Origin: Candidatus Melainabacteria bacterium
GTDB lineage: Bacteria; Cyanobacteriota; Vampirovibrionia; Obscuribacterales; Obscuribacteraceae
Direction of reading: 5' to 3'
Assembly (NCBI GenBank): GCA_003151275.1
Contig: PLXC01000147.1
Span: forward strand, 84,319-148,318
Length of the DNA stretch: 64,000 nucleotides
This document shows, one piece after another, positions 52,563-61,316 of the stretch. Both the position numbers and the translations under genes were made by a program. Position 1 is the stretch's first letter. Every line of letters begins with the position of its first letter. The notes under the pieces are model-generated. The model saw only the letters and a list, made by a program, of their open reading frames with translations. It did no database searches and was not told the DNA's origin.

Positions 52563-53750
52563 ATGACCCAGTCGAATAATGGTAAATCGAGCACCCCTTC
52601 GAGTAAACGCGTACCGCGGGTGCAACGCGCGGCGACGGCAACCATTTCGAGAAAGAAAAGCGCGGCGAAGGCAGCCACTTCCAGAAGGAAAAATTTAGCG
52701 AAAGAGATGGTTGACGAGGCAGCCGTAACCCAAACGAGCGCTCACCTGATGTCTGATAATGCTAGAAATGGAAAGGATCGGACCAACGGAAATAGTGGAC
52801 AGACTAGGGTTAACAGTGCTGACTCAAAATCTTTGAATGGCGCGAATCGTAGTAATGGCGACGATGGAGGAGCTAAGCATAAAGTCTCAATTAAGTCTGC
52901 AGCTGCGAAGCTTGATCCAGAAGAGATTGCGAGATTAAATACCAATCGCGGTTTGATGAAGTTATTAGAGTCAAAAAACGTCAGAGTTAAATCGGTTCTG
53001 GCAGAGCTGAAGTATGAAGAGGAACTTGTGCAGCTGCAAATTGAGTTGGTCAAACTTCAGCGTTGGGTGCAGAAGAATGGAAAACGAATCGCCGTCATAT
53101 TTGAAGGTCGTGATGCCGCCGGCAAAGGTGGTGCTATACGTCGATTCACAGAGCATCTGAATCCCCGGTCTATGCGAGTGGTGGCGTTGCCTAAGCCAAG
53201 CGAAGATGAGAGGGGACAGTGGTATTTTCAGCGCTACAGTAAACAATTGCCGAATGCCGGTGAGATTGTGTTTTTCGATCGCAGTTGGTATAACCGCGCT
53301 GTGGTCGAGCCAGTGAACGGGTTTTGTTCGGATGCGGAATATGAACGGTTCATGCAGCAAGTTACTGAGTACGAACATATGCTTTATGAGGACGGAATAT
53401 TGATCATAAAATTCTGGTTTTCAATATCGCAAGACGAACAACTTGAACGTTTCAATTCGCGGCGAGTAAATCCACTCAAGCAGTGGAAACTAAGTCCGAT
53501 AGACGATACGGCGCAAGAACTTTGGGACAAGTACAGCCGCTATAAGTTGTTGATGTTCACCAAAACTCACACGTCATTCAGTCCTTGGATCATAGTTCAC
53601 GCGAACAATAAGAAGTTAGCCAGATTGGAAAGCATTCGCTACGTTCTCAGCCAAATTGAATATTCTTCAAAAGAAACAGCGAAAGTCGAAATTTTTCCCG
53701 ATCCAGATGTTGTAACGCGTTACCATCGGAATAGTGCCACTCTGGACTAA
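52563..53750 (+). CDS. ppk2: Polyphosphate kinase 2 family protein
   Basis: 395 residues. The C-terminal ~265 residues are a full PPK2 domain: IFEGRDAAGKGGAIRRF (Walker A, ~182-190), KPSEDERGQWYFQRY, IVFFDRSWYNRAVVEPV (Walker B/lid) and IKFWFSISQDEQLERF. It transfers phosphate between polyphosphate and nucleotides. The N-terminal ~115 residues are a basic, Ser/Ala/Asn/Lys-rich disordered extension not usual for the family, which could bind polyphosphate or target the protein to granules. It stands alone; no ppk1 or exopolyphosphatase gene is seen nearby. Confidence 0.95.
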   Translation: MTQSNNGKSSTPSSKRVPRVQRAATATISRKKSAAKAATSRRKNLAKEMVDEAAVTQTSAHLMSDNARNGKDRTNGNSGQTRVNSADSKSLNGANRSNGDDGGAKHKVSIKSAAAKLDPEEIARLNTNRGLMKLLESKNVRVKSVLAELKYEEELVQLQIELVKLQRWVQKNGKRIAVIFEGRDAAGKGGAIRRFTEHLNPRSMRVVALPKPSEDERGQWYFQRYSKQLPNAGEIVFFDRSWYNRAVVEPVNGFCSDAEYERFMQQVTEYEHMLYEDGILIIKFWFSISQDEQLERFNSRRVNPLKQWKLSPIDDTAQELWDKYSRYKLLMFTKTHTSFSPWIIVHANNKKLARLESIRYVLSQIEYSSKETAKVEIFPDPDVVTRYHRNSATLD

Positions 53751-53827
53751 CGTCGTCAATTCTGACTGGATTTTTTTGCACGATTCGACGATGATGTGTA
53801 ATTGTCAGCTAAGCATGGGTCAATACA

Positions 53828-54421
53828 TTGGATGGTGAAGAAGTTTTTGAGCGGACCTCGCAGAAGTATGCTGATTGCAGGACTTACTCTGATTCTGGTA
53901 GAATAGAAGGTAGCCTTGGTGTTGTCACGTTTAAGACCTTCTTTGTTCGCCCAAATCTTTTCAAATTTGAATTTAATCGACGACTGTTAGATGAGGATAC
54001 ATCTGGCGTCATTTGGTCCGATGGAAATGGCCTGTATAACACCTATAACCATGATCTTGACGCTGCGCCAAGCGACAGTTTTTCCAGTCTGTTGACTGAG
54101 ATTGGTTCGGCTGCTCAGGAAGCATCGTATTTGGTGCCGATGATGTTAATGCCCGATTTTGCCGGAGAAAGTGCTCTCGTAAATGCCGGACCTTATCAGT
54201 CTGTTGAACACACCTCAATTGCTGATCGTAGTTGCCATCGAATTCGTTCCACCAGCCCTGAGTTTCCCTTTAAGGCGGATCTTTTGATTGATAGCTTAGG
54301 TTATAAGCTGAGACGAATGATAATTGAGTTCAATTCTGAAGCCAATTCGCAAGTCATTTTTACTGACGTCAGCTTTGATAGAGAGATTTCAGAAGACGTT
54401 TTCAAACTCAAGCATAGCTAA
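53828..54421 (+). CDS. LolA/DUF2092-like protein without visible signal peptide
   Basis: 197 residues from TTG 53828. An in-frame TAA lies a few codons upstream, so no signal peptide can be added. The pattern YADCRTYSDSGRIEG, VRPNLFKFEF, VIWSDGNGLYNTYN, SCHRIRSTSPEFPFKADLLID and INS.G.KLRRM is that of LolA-like proteins that bind lipid in the periplasm. The missing signal is odd. It may be a cytoplasmic relative, or the upstream end may have a sequencing change. It overlaps the convergent UbiA gene by 4 nt. Confidence 0.65.
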   Translation: MDGEEVFERTSQKYADCRTYSDSGRIEGSLGVVTFKTFFVRPNLFKFEFNRRLLDEDTSGVIWSDGNGLYNTYNHDLDAAPSDSFSSLLTEIGSAAQEASYLVPMMLMPDFAGESALVNAGPYQSVEHTSIADRSCHRIRSTSPEFPFKADLLIDSLGYKLRRMIIEFNSEANSQVIFTDVSFDREISEDVFKLKHS

Positions 54422-55305
54422 AAGAGCTTGTCCAGCAGAATTGCCAAAAACATCAGGATGCTGACGACTCCGTTTACATTGAAAAAAGCTGCATTGATCC
54501 GCGATAGGTCGTTTGGTTTGACGATGCTGTGTTCATATATGAGCATGCATACAACTATTCCAAAGCCGGTCCAATAAAAAGCACCTAAATGGCATAAAAT
54601 TCCCATGCCGATCAAGCTCAGTACCGTCACCACATGTAGTGCGGACGAAATAAAGAGAGCCTGAGCGATACCGAACCGAGCGGGAATGCTGTGCAGCTTT
54701 TCACTGCGGTCGATATCCACGTCTTGGCACGCATAGATTATGTCGAAGCTGCCGACCCAGGTTGCCACAGCAAGCATTAAAACCCAAGGTGCCGGATTCT
54801 CAAGTGTGCCCCCTGCAGCGATCCACCCACCGAGCGCAGCGCCACCAATGGCGATGCCGAGAACAATGTGACAAAGCCAGGTAAACCGCTTCGTGAAAGA
54901 ATAAAAACTTAGCCAGATAACTGCGATTGGCAAAAGTTGCATGCATAAGCTCGGTAGCTTGGTTGCCGCAAGCAGCATGACGGCAAAGGAAGCAATTGAG
55001 AACAATGCCGCCTGGCTAGCAGTTATGCGGCCGGCGGGAATCGATCTTTCACTTGTTCTAGGATTGCGCGCGTCGATTTTTGCATCGATTAGTCTGTTCA
55101 GTGTCATCGCCGCTGCTCGGGCTCCTGCAAAGGCAAGCACGGTCCAGAATACCGTCGCTGCTGAAGGCATCTTCGGCGAGGCCAAAATCAAACCGGAGAG
55201 TGCGAACGGCAACGCGAAGACAGTATGTTCGAGCTTGATCATCTCTGACCACTCTCTAAAAAGTCCCTTTGTAGATGAACTAGCTGCTTTTGTGGCGTTA
55301 CTCAT
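54418..55305 (-). CDS. UbiA-family aromatic prenyltransferase
   Basis: 295 residues with eight or nine membrane segments. The first Asp-rich motif is N70RLIDAKID78 and the second is DIIYACQDVDIDRSEKLHSIPARFG (D188-D199). The LHSIPARFG ending is typical of UbiA and of the MqnP group of the futalosine pathway. It prenylates an aromatic ring in quinone synthesis in the inner membrane. The other quinone genes are not in the window, so menaquinone versus ubiquinone cannot be settled. A menaquinone role (mqnP) is my preference. Confidence 0.9.
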   Translation of the reverse strand: MSNATKAASSSTKGLFREWSEMIKLEHTVFALPFALSGLILASPKMPSAATVFWTVLAFAGARAAAMTLNRLIDAKIDARNPRTSERSIPAGRITASQAALFSIASFAVMLLAATKLPSLCMQLLPIAVIWLSFYSFTKRFTWLCHIVLGIAIGGAALGGWIAAGGTLENPAPWVLMLAVATWVGSFDIIYACQDVDIDRSEKLHSIPARFGIAQALFISSALHVVTVLSLIGMGILCHLGAFYWTGFGIVVCMLIYEHSIVKPNDLSRINAAFFNVNGVVSILMFLAILLDKLF

Positions 55306-55411
55306 TTCAGTATTTGAATAAACAAGAATTCATCAAGGGCGAGGTCTCATTTGTTTGTTTCTTTTGTCGTCAAGAGATCCTGAGCGTGTTAGCTAGACCC
55401 GAATTGGTTTT

Positions 55412-56095
55412 CTATTTCGGCGTTTTCAGACGATAACCGATACGCGCCACATTCTCGATCATCGAATCAGCAGGATCGTCGACGGCGTCGATAACTTTTC
55501 TAATTCTACGAATCGAACTTCGCAAACCTTCGGAAGACGCGTCCGAATCATAGCTCCAGACGCGAGACATAATGGTTGGTACGCTAAAGACTTGGTCGGG
55601 ATTGCGCATAAAGAACTCGAGCAGAGCGAAATCTTTCGGCGCCAAATGTAGATCGTTGCCCGCTTTAGTAATTTTGTACTTGGCAGGATCAAGAACCAAG
55701 TCACCGAAGCAGATTGTATTTTCTATCGCTCCACTTGCTCGGCGCAACAGCGCGCGAAGCCGTGCTTTCAGTTCACGGAGATCAAATGGCTTAGTCAGGT
55801 AATCATCGGCACCTGTCTCCAACCCTTCCGCTTTGTGGCCAATTGTGGCTTTTCCGGTGAGCATGATAATAGGAGTGGTCTTGCCAGTGGCGCGGAATTC
55901 TTTCAGAATTTCCATTCCCGACTTTCCAGGTAAATCCCAGTCCAAAATAATGACGTCGAACTCTTCCAGCTTAAGAAGGTTCGCTCCATCCAAACCATTC
56001 GCGGCGGACTCAACGACATATCGGTCAGCACGCAAAGCATCGACAACTGTTGTTGCCAGATCCAGATCGTCTTCGACTAGTAGTACTTTGGCCAA
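55412..56095 (-). CDS. OmpR/PhoB-type response regulator
   Basis: 227 residues. The receiver (~1-118) has the acidic pair D9/D10, the phospho-Asp D52 (ILDWDLPGKSG), T80 and K102. The C-terminal winged helix (~130-225) has DLHLAPKDFALLEFFMRNPDQVFS and RSSIRRIRKVIDAVDDP with YRL at the end. All phosphorylation residues are present. It is divergent from the histidine kinase gene with a 62-bp gap. The pair probably form one two-component system. Targets unknown. Confidence 0.92.
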   Translation of the reverse strand: MAKVLLVEDDLDLATTVVDALRADRYVVESAANGLDGANLLKLEEFDVIILDWDLPGKSGMEILKEFRATGKTTPIIMLTGKATIGHKAEGLETGADDYLTKPFDLRELKARLRALLRRASGAIENTICFGDLVLDPAKYKITKAGNDLHLAPKDFALLEFFMRNPDQVFSVPTIMSRVWSYDSDASSEGLRSSIRRIRKVIDAVDDPADSMIENVARIGYRLKTPK

Positions 56096-56157
56096 TGGTT
56101 AATGCGTAAGGAATTGAAGCACTTATAATTATACTTCGATTCAACGTAGACGGTTCG

Positions 56158-57933
56158 ATGCCCCGAATTCCCGTAGCGGCGCAAGTCCTGATATTGGCCA
56201 TAGTTCCTCTTGTGATGCAGTTGATGCTGCTTTTGTGGATGGCTGATTTGGAGTCTCAGGCTGAGTATCAATTAAATCAAGCGGTCAGGCAAAAAAAATT
56301 AGCCGCCGGTCTGTCCAGATTGATGGCTCTCATCTACGAAGTGGCTCGATCTACGGCAGACACCGACGAAGCGCAATTGATCGCGGCTGATGACGTGGCC
56401 GTGAAAACTAAAGCCGCATACGCTGAATTAAACTCGCTGGTTGAGCCAGGAACTGAGTTGGCGGCAGACCTTGCTCGCTCTGAAAAGGCAAGTCATAATG
56501 TGGAAAACACCTTTCGACTGCTAGTTAGAACGCCCACTAGAGAAGCCAAAAAACCAATGTGGATTGCGTTGCGCGCAAGTGTCAAAGAAATGGTTTATGG
56601 TGGCTTGCTAGACGCACAAAAGGAAGTCAAAGCCTTAGCACAACAGGGTCTGGAAACAGAGTCTCAACTGCGCGAGCGATTTCAACACGTAGCGTTGTTT
56701 GGGGGCGCTTTCACGCTTTTATTTTCAGGCGGTCTAGCCTTGATTTTGGCTGGTAAGATTTCCCGTCGCCTGAAGCGTTTGGATGACAACAATATCCGAC
56801 TTGCAAGCAATCTTCCTTTGCAGCCTGCAATGAAAGGTGCCGATGAAATCGCTCGCATAGATCAAACCTTTCATCAGATGGCGAAAGTCTTGCAAGAGAC
56901 TGTTCGAAAGGAGCACCTGGTAATTGAAGGTGCAAAGGATGTGATTTGTTCAATCGACAGAGGTGGTCGTGTTGTAGCAATGAATCCAGCTTGTACGAAG
57001 ATGTTGGGCTACCAGCCAGAAGATCTGATTGGTGCGCGTTTGATCAATTTGATCGCTGAGGAGCCATCTCTCGCGAATGAGTTCATGGAGCGGCTTTATC
57101 AAGATGTGCACACTGATCCAATCGAAATCAGATTGCGTCATAAGGATACGCACGAGGTCGATAGCTCATGGTCGGTGCAATGGTCCAAAGACGAAAGCAT
57201 ATCATTTTGCGTGGTGCATGATGTCAGTGAAAGGCGTGCCGCTGAGCGTTTACGCCAGGAAGTTTTGCACATGGTCAGTCACGATTTACGGACTCCACTA
57301 ACAACTCTCGGCAATGTGTTTGAGTTTCTGTCCAATTCTGATAGCGAACTTGTCGAAAAACGTAGTCAGTACATACAGCTCGGTGAGCGCAATGTAGAAA
57401 GACTGATTGGGTTAATCAGTGATTTGCTCGACGTAGAGAAAATCCGATCTGGCATGATGATGATCGATAAAGAGGCGGTGCATTTGGATGAATGCTTCCA
57501 GGCCTGCATTGAGGCTTTGCTGCCCACTGCGGAGTCACGGGGCGTGAAATTGGTAGTTGATGAAACGTCACTGGTTGTCAGCGGTGATGCGAACAAGATA
57601 GATCGAGTTATCATCAATTTAGTCGGTAACGCGATCAAATATTCCAACTCGGGCGATCAAGTTAGGGTGAATGCGCAGGCTGATGGTGACGAGGTTACGG
57701 TAACAATTGCTGACGAAGGCTCTGGCATTCCTGAAGATCAATTGGATAAAGTGTTCGAACGATTTCATCAGGTGAGAAGTGAAGATGGCGCGACTGGATC
57801 CGGGTTGGGACTGACTATTTGCCGCGCTTTTGTTGAACTGCATGGTGGAAAAATTTGGGCAGAAAGACGCGAATCTAAAGGCACCAAATTTTGTTTCACG
57901 CTTCCCAAACTCCTCTACAAAACAGTGGATTAG
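56158..57933 (+). CDS. Membrane sensor histidine kinase with HAMP and PAS
   Basis: 591 residues. Membrane segments lie at ~7-28 and ~180-200, with a ~150-residue helical extracytoplasmic sensor between them (CHASE3-like in pattern). HAMP (~200-252) follows, then PAS (~253-360; VICSIDRGGRVVAMNPACTKMLGY), HisKA with H375 (MVSHDLRTPLTTLGNVFEFL) and HATPase (~480-585; INLVGNAIKYSNSG, DEGSGIPEDQ, GSGLGLTICRAFVELHGG). All motifs are intact. It is divergent from the OmpR-type regulator and is probably its cognate kinase. The signal is unknown. Confidence 0.92.
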   Translation: MPRIPVAAQVLILAIVPLVMQLMLLLWMADLESQAEYQLNQAVRQKKLAAGLSRLMALIYEVARSTADTDEAQLIAADDVAVKTKAAYAELNSLVEPGTELAADLARSEKASHNVENTFRLLVRTPTREAKKPMWIALRASVKEMVYGGLLDAQKEVKALAQQGLETESQLRERFQHVALFGGAFTLLFSGGLALILAGKISRRLKRLDDNNIRLASNLPLQPAMKGADEIARIDQTFHQMAKVLQETVRKEHLVIEGAKDVICSIDRGGRVVAMNPACTKMLGYQPEDLIGARLINLIAEEPSLANEFMERLYQDVHTDPIEIRLRHKDTHEVDSSWSVQWSKDESISFCVVHDVSERRAAERLRQEVLHMVSHDLRTPLTTLGNVFEFLSNSDSELVEKRSQYIQLGERNVERLIGLISDLLDVEKIRSGMMMIDKEAVHLDECFQACIEALLPTAESRGVKLVVDETSLVVSGDANKIDRVIINLVGNAIKYSNSGDQVRVNAQADGDEVTVTIADEGSGIPEDQLDKVFERFHQVRSEDGATGSGLGLTICRAFVELHGGKIWAERRESKGTKFCFTLPKLLYKTVD

Positions 57934-57985
57934 TATCAGAGATTCCTGATGTTCAGCTGATTTTTTTGTAGTATGAAAGCAAGAA

Positions 57986-58038
57986 CCAGGTTCTTTCGAA
58001 CCTGGCAGATGCAAAAGACCAGGTTCGACGAAACCTGG
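57986..58038. terminator. Twin CCAGGTT hairpins between convergent genes
   Basis: CCAGGTTC-TTTC-GAACCTGG (57986-58005) and CCAGGTT-CGACGA-AACCTGG (58019-58038) are two perfect stems 13 nt apart with the same arms. They lie between the stops of two convergent genes. They are probably a two-way transcript end. The repeat of the same arm also fits a protein-binding site. Confidence 0.55.
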
Positions 58039-58072
58039 CATTGCTTACCTATAATTTCAAAACTCTTGTGAG

Positions 58073-58384
58073 CTAATCGTTGTAGTCTAACTTCTTCATA
58101 TAACCTTCATCATCATCTTTTCTCTTTTGTAAAACGTTGTCAGATCGACCGACAGTGTCGTATTGACCGACATCTTTAGAATCATCTTTTTTAAAGGCAC
58201 TTTGAGATTGATCTTGCGTAATTGTCATGTCTGGTAAGAATTTTTTCGCGGATTTATCTTGAGTCAAGCCCTGACCCTGGTCCGCTCCCGTGATATGGTC
58301 CCAAATTTCGGATGCTATATGTCCCAAGAAATTCTGTTCCGGTGGTTTTTCGTAAGCTTTCGAAAATTCTCTTTCACTCGGCAT
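58073..58384 (-). CDS. Small hydrophilic protein, probably disordered
   Basis: 103 residues from ATG 58384, preceded by AAGGTG. A GTG three codons earlier lies inside that site. It has few hydrophobic residues after ~30, with many Asp, Lys, Gln and Ser (KKDDSKDVGQYDTVGRSDNV, KRKDDDEGYMKKLDYND). There is no signal, no Cys and no known domain. Stress-related hydrophilin-like proteins look like this, but that is only a resemblance. Its leader holds a GTT microsatellite. Confidence 0.55.
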   Translation of the reverse strand: MPSEREFSKAYEKPPEQNFLGHIASEIWDHITGADQGQGLTQDKSAKKFLPDMTITQDQSQSAFKKDDSKDVGQYDTVGRSDNVLQKRKDDDEGYMKKLDYND

Positions 58385-58444
58385 AGTGGTCACCTTCGTT
58401 GTTAAGTTGAGGGTTGCTGCAGATTGTTGTTAAGTTGATAGATA

Positions 58445-58465
58445 GTTGTTGTTGTTGTTGTTGTT
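58445..58465. repeat. (GTT)7 microsatellite in the leader of the 58384 gene
   Basis: Seven GTT units (AAC on the gene strand) lie about 60 nt upstream of the small hydrophilic gene. A 13-nt direct repeat GTTGTTAAGTTGA (58398-58410 and 58426-58438) lies between. Slippage could change the leader length or promoter spacing. Confidence 0.8.
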
Positions 58466-58629
58466 GCCTCGGACTTCGAACAAAGTAATCATATTTTTTG
58501 TCAGTGACGAAAGGTAAACAGAACTGTGATCGAACTGTGATCAATCCGACCAGCCAAACATACTGCTGAAGCGGTCGGTCCGCCATTCCGTAGGTCGTCC
58601 ACACTAGTGGTCCAGCGATGCGCGCGCGA

Positions 58630-59928
58630 CTAGTGTCGGACGTCCTTCTTTGACGAGCGGCTGTATGCGTAGATTGATTGGAGCAAACCGATTGATACCA
58701 AATCCACCAAAAGCGCCGTGCCGCCATAGCTCAGGAACGGCAATGGAACACCGGCTACGGGCATAATGCCAATAGTCATTCCGATATTGATAAAGACGTG
58801 GAAAAGAAACATGCACATCAGACCGATCGCCATGACACTTCCTGCGGGGTCATCGCGACTTTGATAAGCGATTATCAATCCGCGAATACAGATCGTGGCA
58901 TACGCTAGCACCACAAAAAAAGCGACCTTGAAACCAAGTTCCTCTCCGAGCACTGCGAAGATGAAGTCTGTGTGTCGCTCTGGAATGAAAGCCCCTTGCG
59001 ACTGATTTCCTTTGCCAAGCCCGGTTCCGTTTATGCCACCACTACCGATGGCAATCAAACTTTGCAGGATGTGATAGCCCGAGCCACGGGGATCCTCATA
59101 TGGATTGACGAAACTTGTCAGTCTTTTTTGTTGGTATTCCTTGAGCAGGTTCCACATGTGTGGACGCGCTATACCGGCTCCGTAATTGGCTGCAACCACG
59201 ACGAGAATGAGAAATATTCTGATTGCCCAATGCCAGTTTTTGTGACGCCAAAACAAAAGCAAAATTACGCCAAGTGTGGGCAAGAAGTAGAGCCACCACT
59301 GCGGATTGACGGCGTCCAAAACTAGACTAATAAGAGGGCTGATCAGAATTAGAATATCGGTTATCGTGCCGCCTGACCAAAAAACTGTTCCCAAGAAGAC
59401 AGCGCCGAATGTTAATGAGGTGCCAAGGTCTGGTTGTTTGAATACTAAAATGGCCGGTGGCACGATAATTCCGATCACTTTGAAGATGTCGAAGAAGCTC
59501 TTAATTGGGTACTTCTTGAGCCAGGCGGCAATGGTAAAAATAACCACAATCTTGGCGATTTCAGACGGCTGCAAGGTGATCGGTCCCAGAGCGAGCCATC
59601 GTTGGGCCCCTTGGGCTGAGTGTCCTTTGAGCATGACTGCCAGCAGCAACCCTAAATTTGCTACGTAGATAACAGGCACGACATATTTATGAGTCCAAAA
59701 GTAATACGGAATACGGGCAAAAATGACTGCCAGGGCGACTCCAGCCCACATGAATTCCAGCTGCTTGGTGTAATACTCAAGAGTATGTTGAGAGTAGTGC
59801 AGGATGTTCAATCCTGTACATACCAGAAAGGAAGTTGCGGCAATGAGCCACCAATCAACCGAAGAAAGGAAGTTGTAAATTGTCCGCAGGTAGAAGCCAG
59901 CCGGAGAGGCTTGCAGAATTGAGTTCAA
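58630..59928 (-). CDS. rodA: RodA-type SEDS peptidoglycan glycosyltransferase
   Basis: 432 residues from TTG 59928; no ribosome site is obvious, so the start is uncertain. About ten membrane segments. The SEDS signatures are AQRWLALGPITLQPSEIAKI, VFKQPDLGTSL (with the catalytic Asp region), GSGYHILQSLIAIGSGGINGTGLGKG, FIPERHTDFIFAVLGEELG and GVPLPFLSYGGTALL. It polymerises lipid II into glycan strands for cell elongation, with a class B PBP as partner (not in the window). RodA is preferred over FtsW from the RWLALGPITLQPSE pattern and from the lack of division genes other than min next to it. Confidence 0.93.
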   Translation of the reverse strand: MNSILQASPAGFYLRTIYNFLSSVDWWLIAATSFLVCTGLNILHYSQHTLEYYTKQLEFMWAGVALAVIFARIPYYFWTHKYVVPVIYVANLGLLLAVMLKGHSAQGAQRWLALGPITLQPSEIAKIVVIFTIAAWLKKYPIKSFFDIFKVIGIIVPPAILVFKQPDLGTSLTFGAVFLGTVFWSGGTITDILILISPLISLVLDAVNPQWWLYFLPTLGVILLLFWRHKNWHWAIRIFLILVVVAANYGAGIARPHMWNLLKEYQQKRLTSFVNPYEDPRGSGYHILQSLIAIGSGGINGTGLGKGNQSQGAFIPERHTDFIFAVLGEELGFKVAFFVVLAYATICIRGLIIAYQSRDDPAGSVMAIGLMCMFLFHVFINIGMTIGIMPVAGVPLPFLSYGGTALLVDLVSIGLLQSIYAYSRSSKKDVRH

Positions 59929-60019
59929 ATCAGTTCAAATAAATACGAGATTGCCCGCCCTAGACCGGCTCTATCCTAGCATTTGTTGGGTTGATCGAGC
60001 GCCGATACGACGCTTTCGC

Positions 60020-60065
60020 CCCAGAAAAATAAGCTGTGCGCATCCTTAAACGAATACGCACAGCT
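60020..60065 (-). terminator. Rho-independent terminator of the min operon
   Basis: AGCTGTGCG (60032-60040) pairs with CGCACAGCT (60057-60065), a perfect 9-bp stem. On the minus strand it is followed by TATTTTTCT (60031-60023). It lies 42 nt beyond the minE stop. This is the clearest intrinsic terminator in the window. Confidence 0.85.
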
Positions 60066-60107
60066 GAGGTTTAAATTCGACAGCGACCGATAGCGACTAG
60101 ATATAAG

Positions 60108-60368
60108 TCAGCATTTGGATCGCAGTAAGCGGAAGTTAGCGACCAATGACGCTCGTCTTTCGTACTGCTCGATGTCGAATTTCGTAGTGTCTTTGTCCAG
60201 GTCGAAGTATCGTGAGACAACTGCGATCAATTCTTCTTCAAGAGATTCTAATCTGCCAGCTGGAAGCTCAAGACGGTCATGCGTGAGCATGTTGCGCATG
60301 CGATCTTTGGCTGTGTCGCGGGCTGAATCCGTGTTTGTCCGGAAAAACCAGTTTATTACTTGTTGCAA
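60108..60368 (-). CDS. minE: Cell division topological specificity factor MinE
   Basis: 86 residues from TTG 60368, with GGGAGGAAC upstream. The N-terminal amphipathic helix and MinD-binding region (VINWFFRTNTDSARDTAKDRMRNMLTHDR) is followed by the topological domain (LEEELIAVVSRYFDLDKD). MinE stimulates MinD ATPase and drives pole-to-pole oscillation or confinement of MinC. Third gene of the minC-minD-minE order, 14 nt after minD. Confidence 0.93.
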   Translation of the reverse strand: MQQVINWFFRTNTDSARDTAKDRMRNMLTHDRLELPAGRLESLEEELIAVVSRYFDLDKDTTKFDIEQYERRASLVANFRLLRSKC

Positions 60369-60382
60369 CTTTAGTTCCTCCC

Positions 60383-61198
60383 TTAAACCCGGACTGAGGG
60401 ATTAAAGAATTTGACCAGACGCGTCATCCAGGTGCCATTTAGAGCATCAAGATCCATCAGTTCAACGTCTTCGCCGCGGATTCTTCTGGCGATATTTCTA
60501 AATGCCAGGCCCGAACGAGTGTTGTCGGTTCCTGCTACAGGCTCGCCTCGGTTAGTCGAAATAATGATCTCTTCGTCTTCTGGTACCACTCCGAGAAGTT
60601 TCACAGAAAGAATTTCGAGCACATCTTCAACACTCATCATGTCGCTGTTTTTCACCATGTTAGGGCGAATGCGATTGATCACCAAACGGTATTGCGAGAT
60701 TTCGTCTTTGCGCGCTTCGAGCAGACCAATAATGCGATCAGCATCTCGGACGGCAGACATTTCAGGGGTCGTGATTACGATAGCTTCTTCAGCACCGGCG
60801 ACTGCATTTTGAAAGCCGCTTTCGATTCCAGCTGGGCTGTCGACGATCACGAAGTCAAAAATTGCTTTCAACTCGCCACACAAGACCTTCATTTGGTCGG
60901 AATTGACGGCTGTCTTATCTCGTGTTTGCGCAGCAGGGAGGAGACTGAGATTTGGCAGTCTCTTGTCTTTGACCAATGCCTGTCGCAACTTGCAACGCTC
61001 TTCAACAACGTCGACGAGGTTATAGACGACTCGGTTTTCCAAGCCCATAAGAATGTCTAAATTGCGTAACCCTATGTCCATATCGACAAGAGCTACGCTG
61101 GCGCCGGTGTTGGCTAGAGCCACACCGATGTTGGCAGACGCGGTGGTTTTACCAACGCCGCCTTTCCCGGAAGTGATTACTATTACTCGACCACTCAT
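60383..61198 (-). CDS. minD: Septum-site determining ATPase MinD
   Basis: 271 residues. The deviant Walker A is SGKGGVGKTT (11-18 region). Walker B-like FVIVDSPAGIESG and the MinD-specific LVDMDIGLRNLDILMGLENR follow. The C-terminal amphipathic membrane-targeting helix is WMTRLVKFFNPSV. It dimerises with ATP on the membrane, recruits MinC and is released by MinE. 118 nt separate it from minC. Confidence 0.97.
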   Translation of the reverse strand: MSGRVIVITSGKGGVGKTTASANIGVALANTGASVALVDMDIGLRNLDILMGLENRVVYNLVDVVEERCKLRQALVKDKRLPNLSLLPAAQTRDKTAVNSDQMKVLCGELKAIFDFVIVDSPAGIESGFQNAVAGAEEAIVITTPEMSAVRDADRIIGLLEARKDEISQYRLVINRIRPNMVKNSDMMSVEDVLEILSVKLLGVVPEDEEIIISTNRGEPVAGTDNTRSGLAFRNIARRIRGEDVELMDLDALNGTWMTRLVKFFNPSVRV

Positions 61199-61316
61199 TC
61201 AATTTACCCGTTTGGCTTGATTTGTGTGATTACTGTCTTTCTAGGGATCTGCCCAACAGCTAAGCTGCAGGCAACGTGTGGATCTTTTGACATTGCTGTC
61301 GGCAGATCAGGGGATA

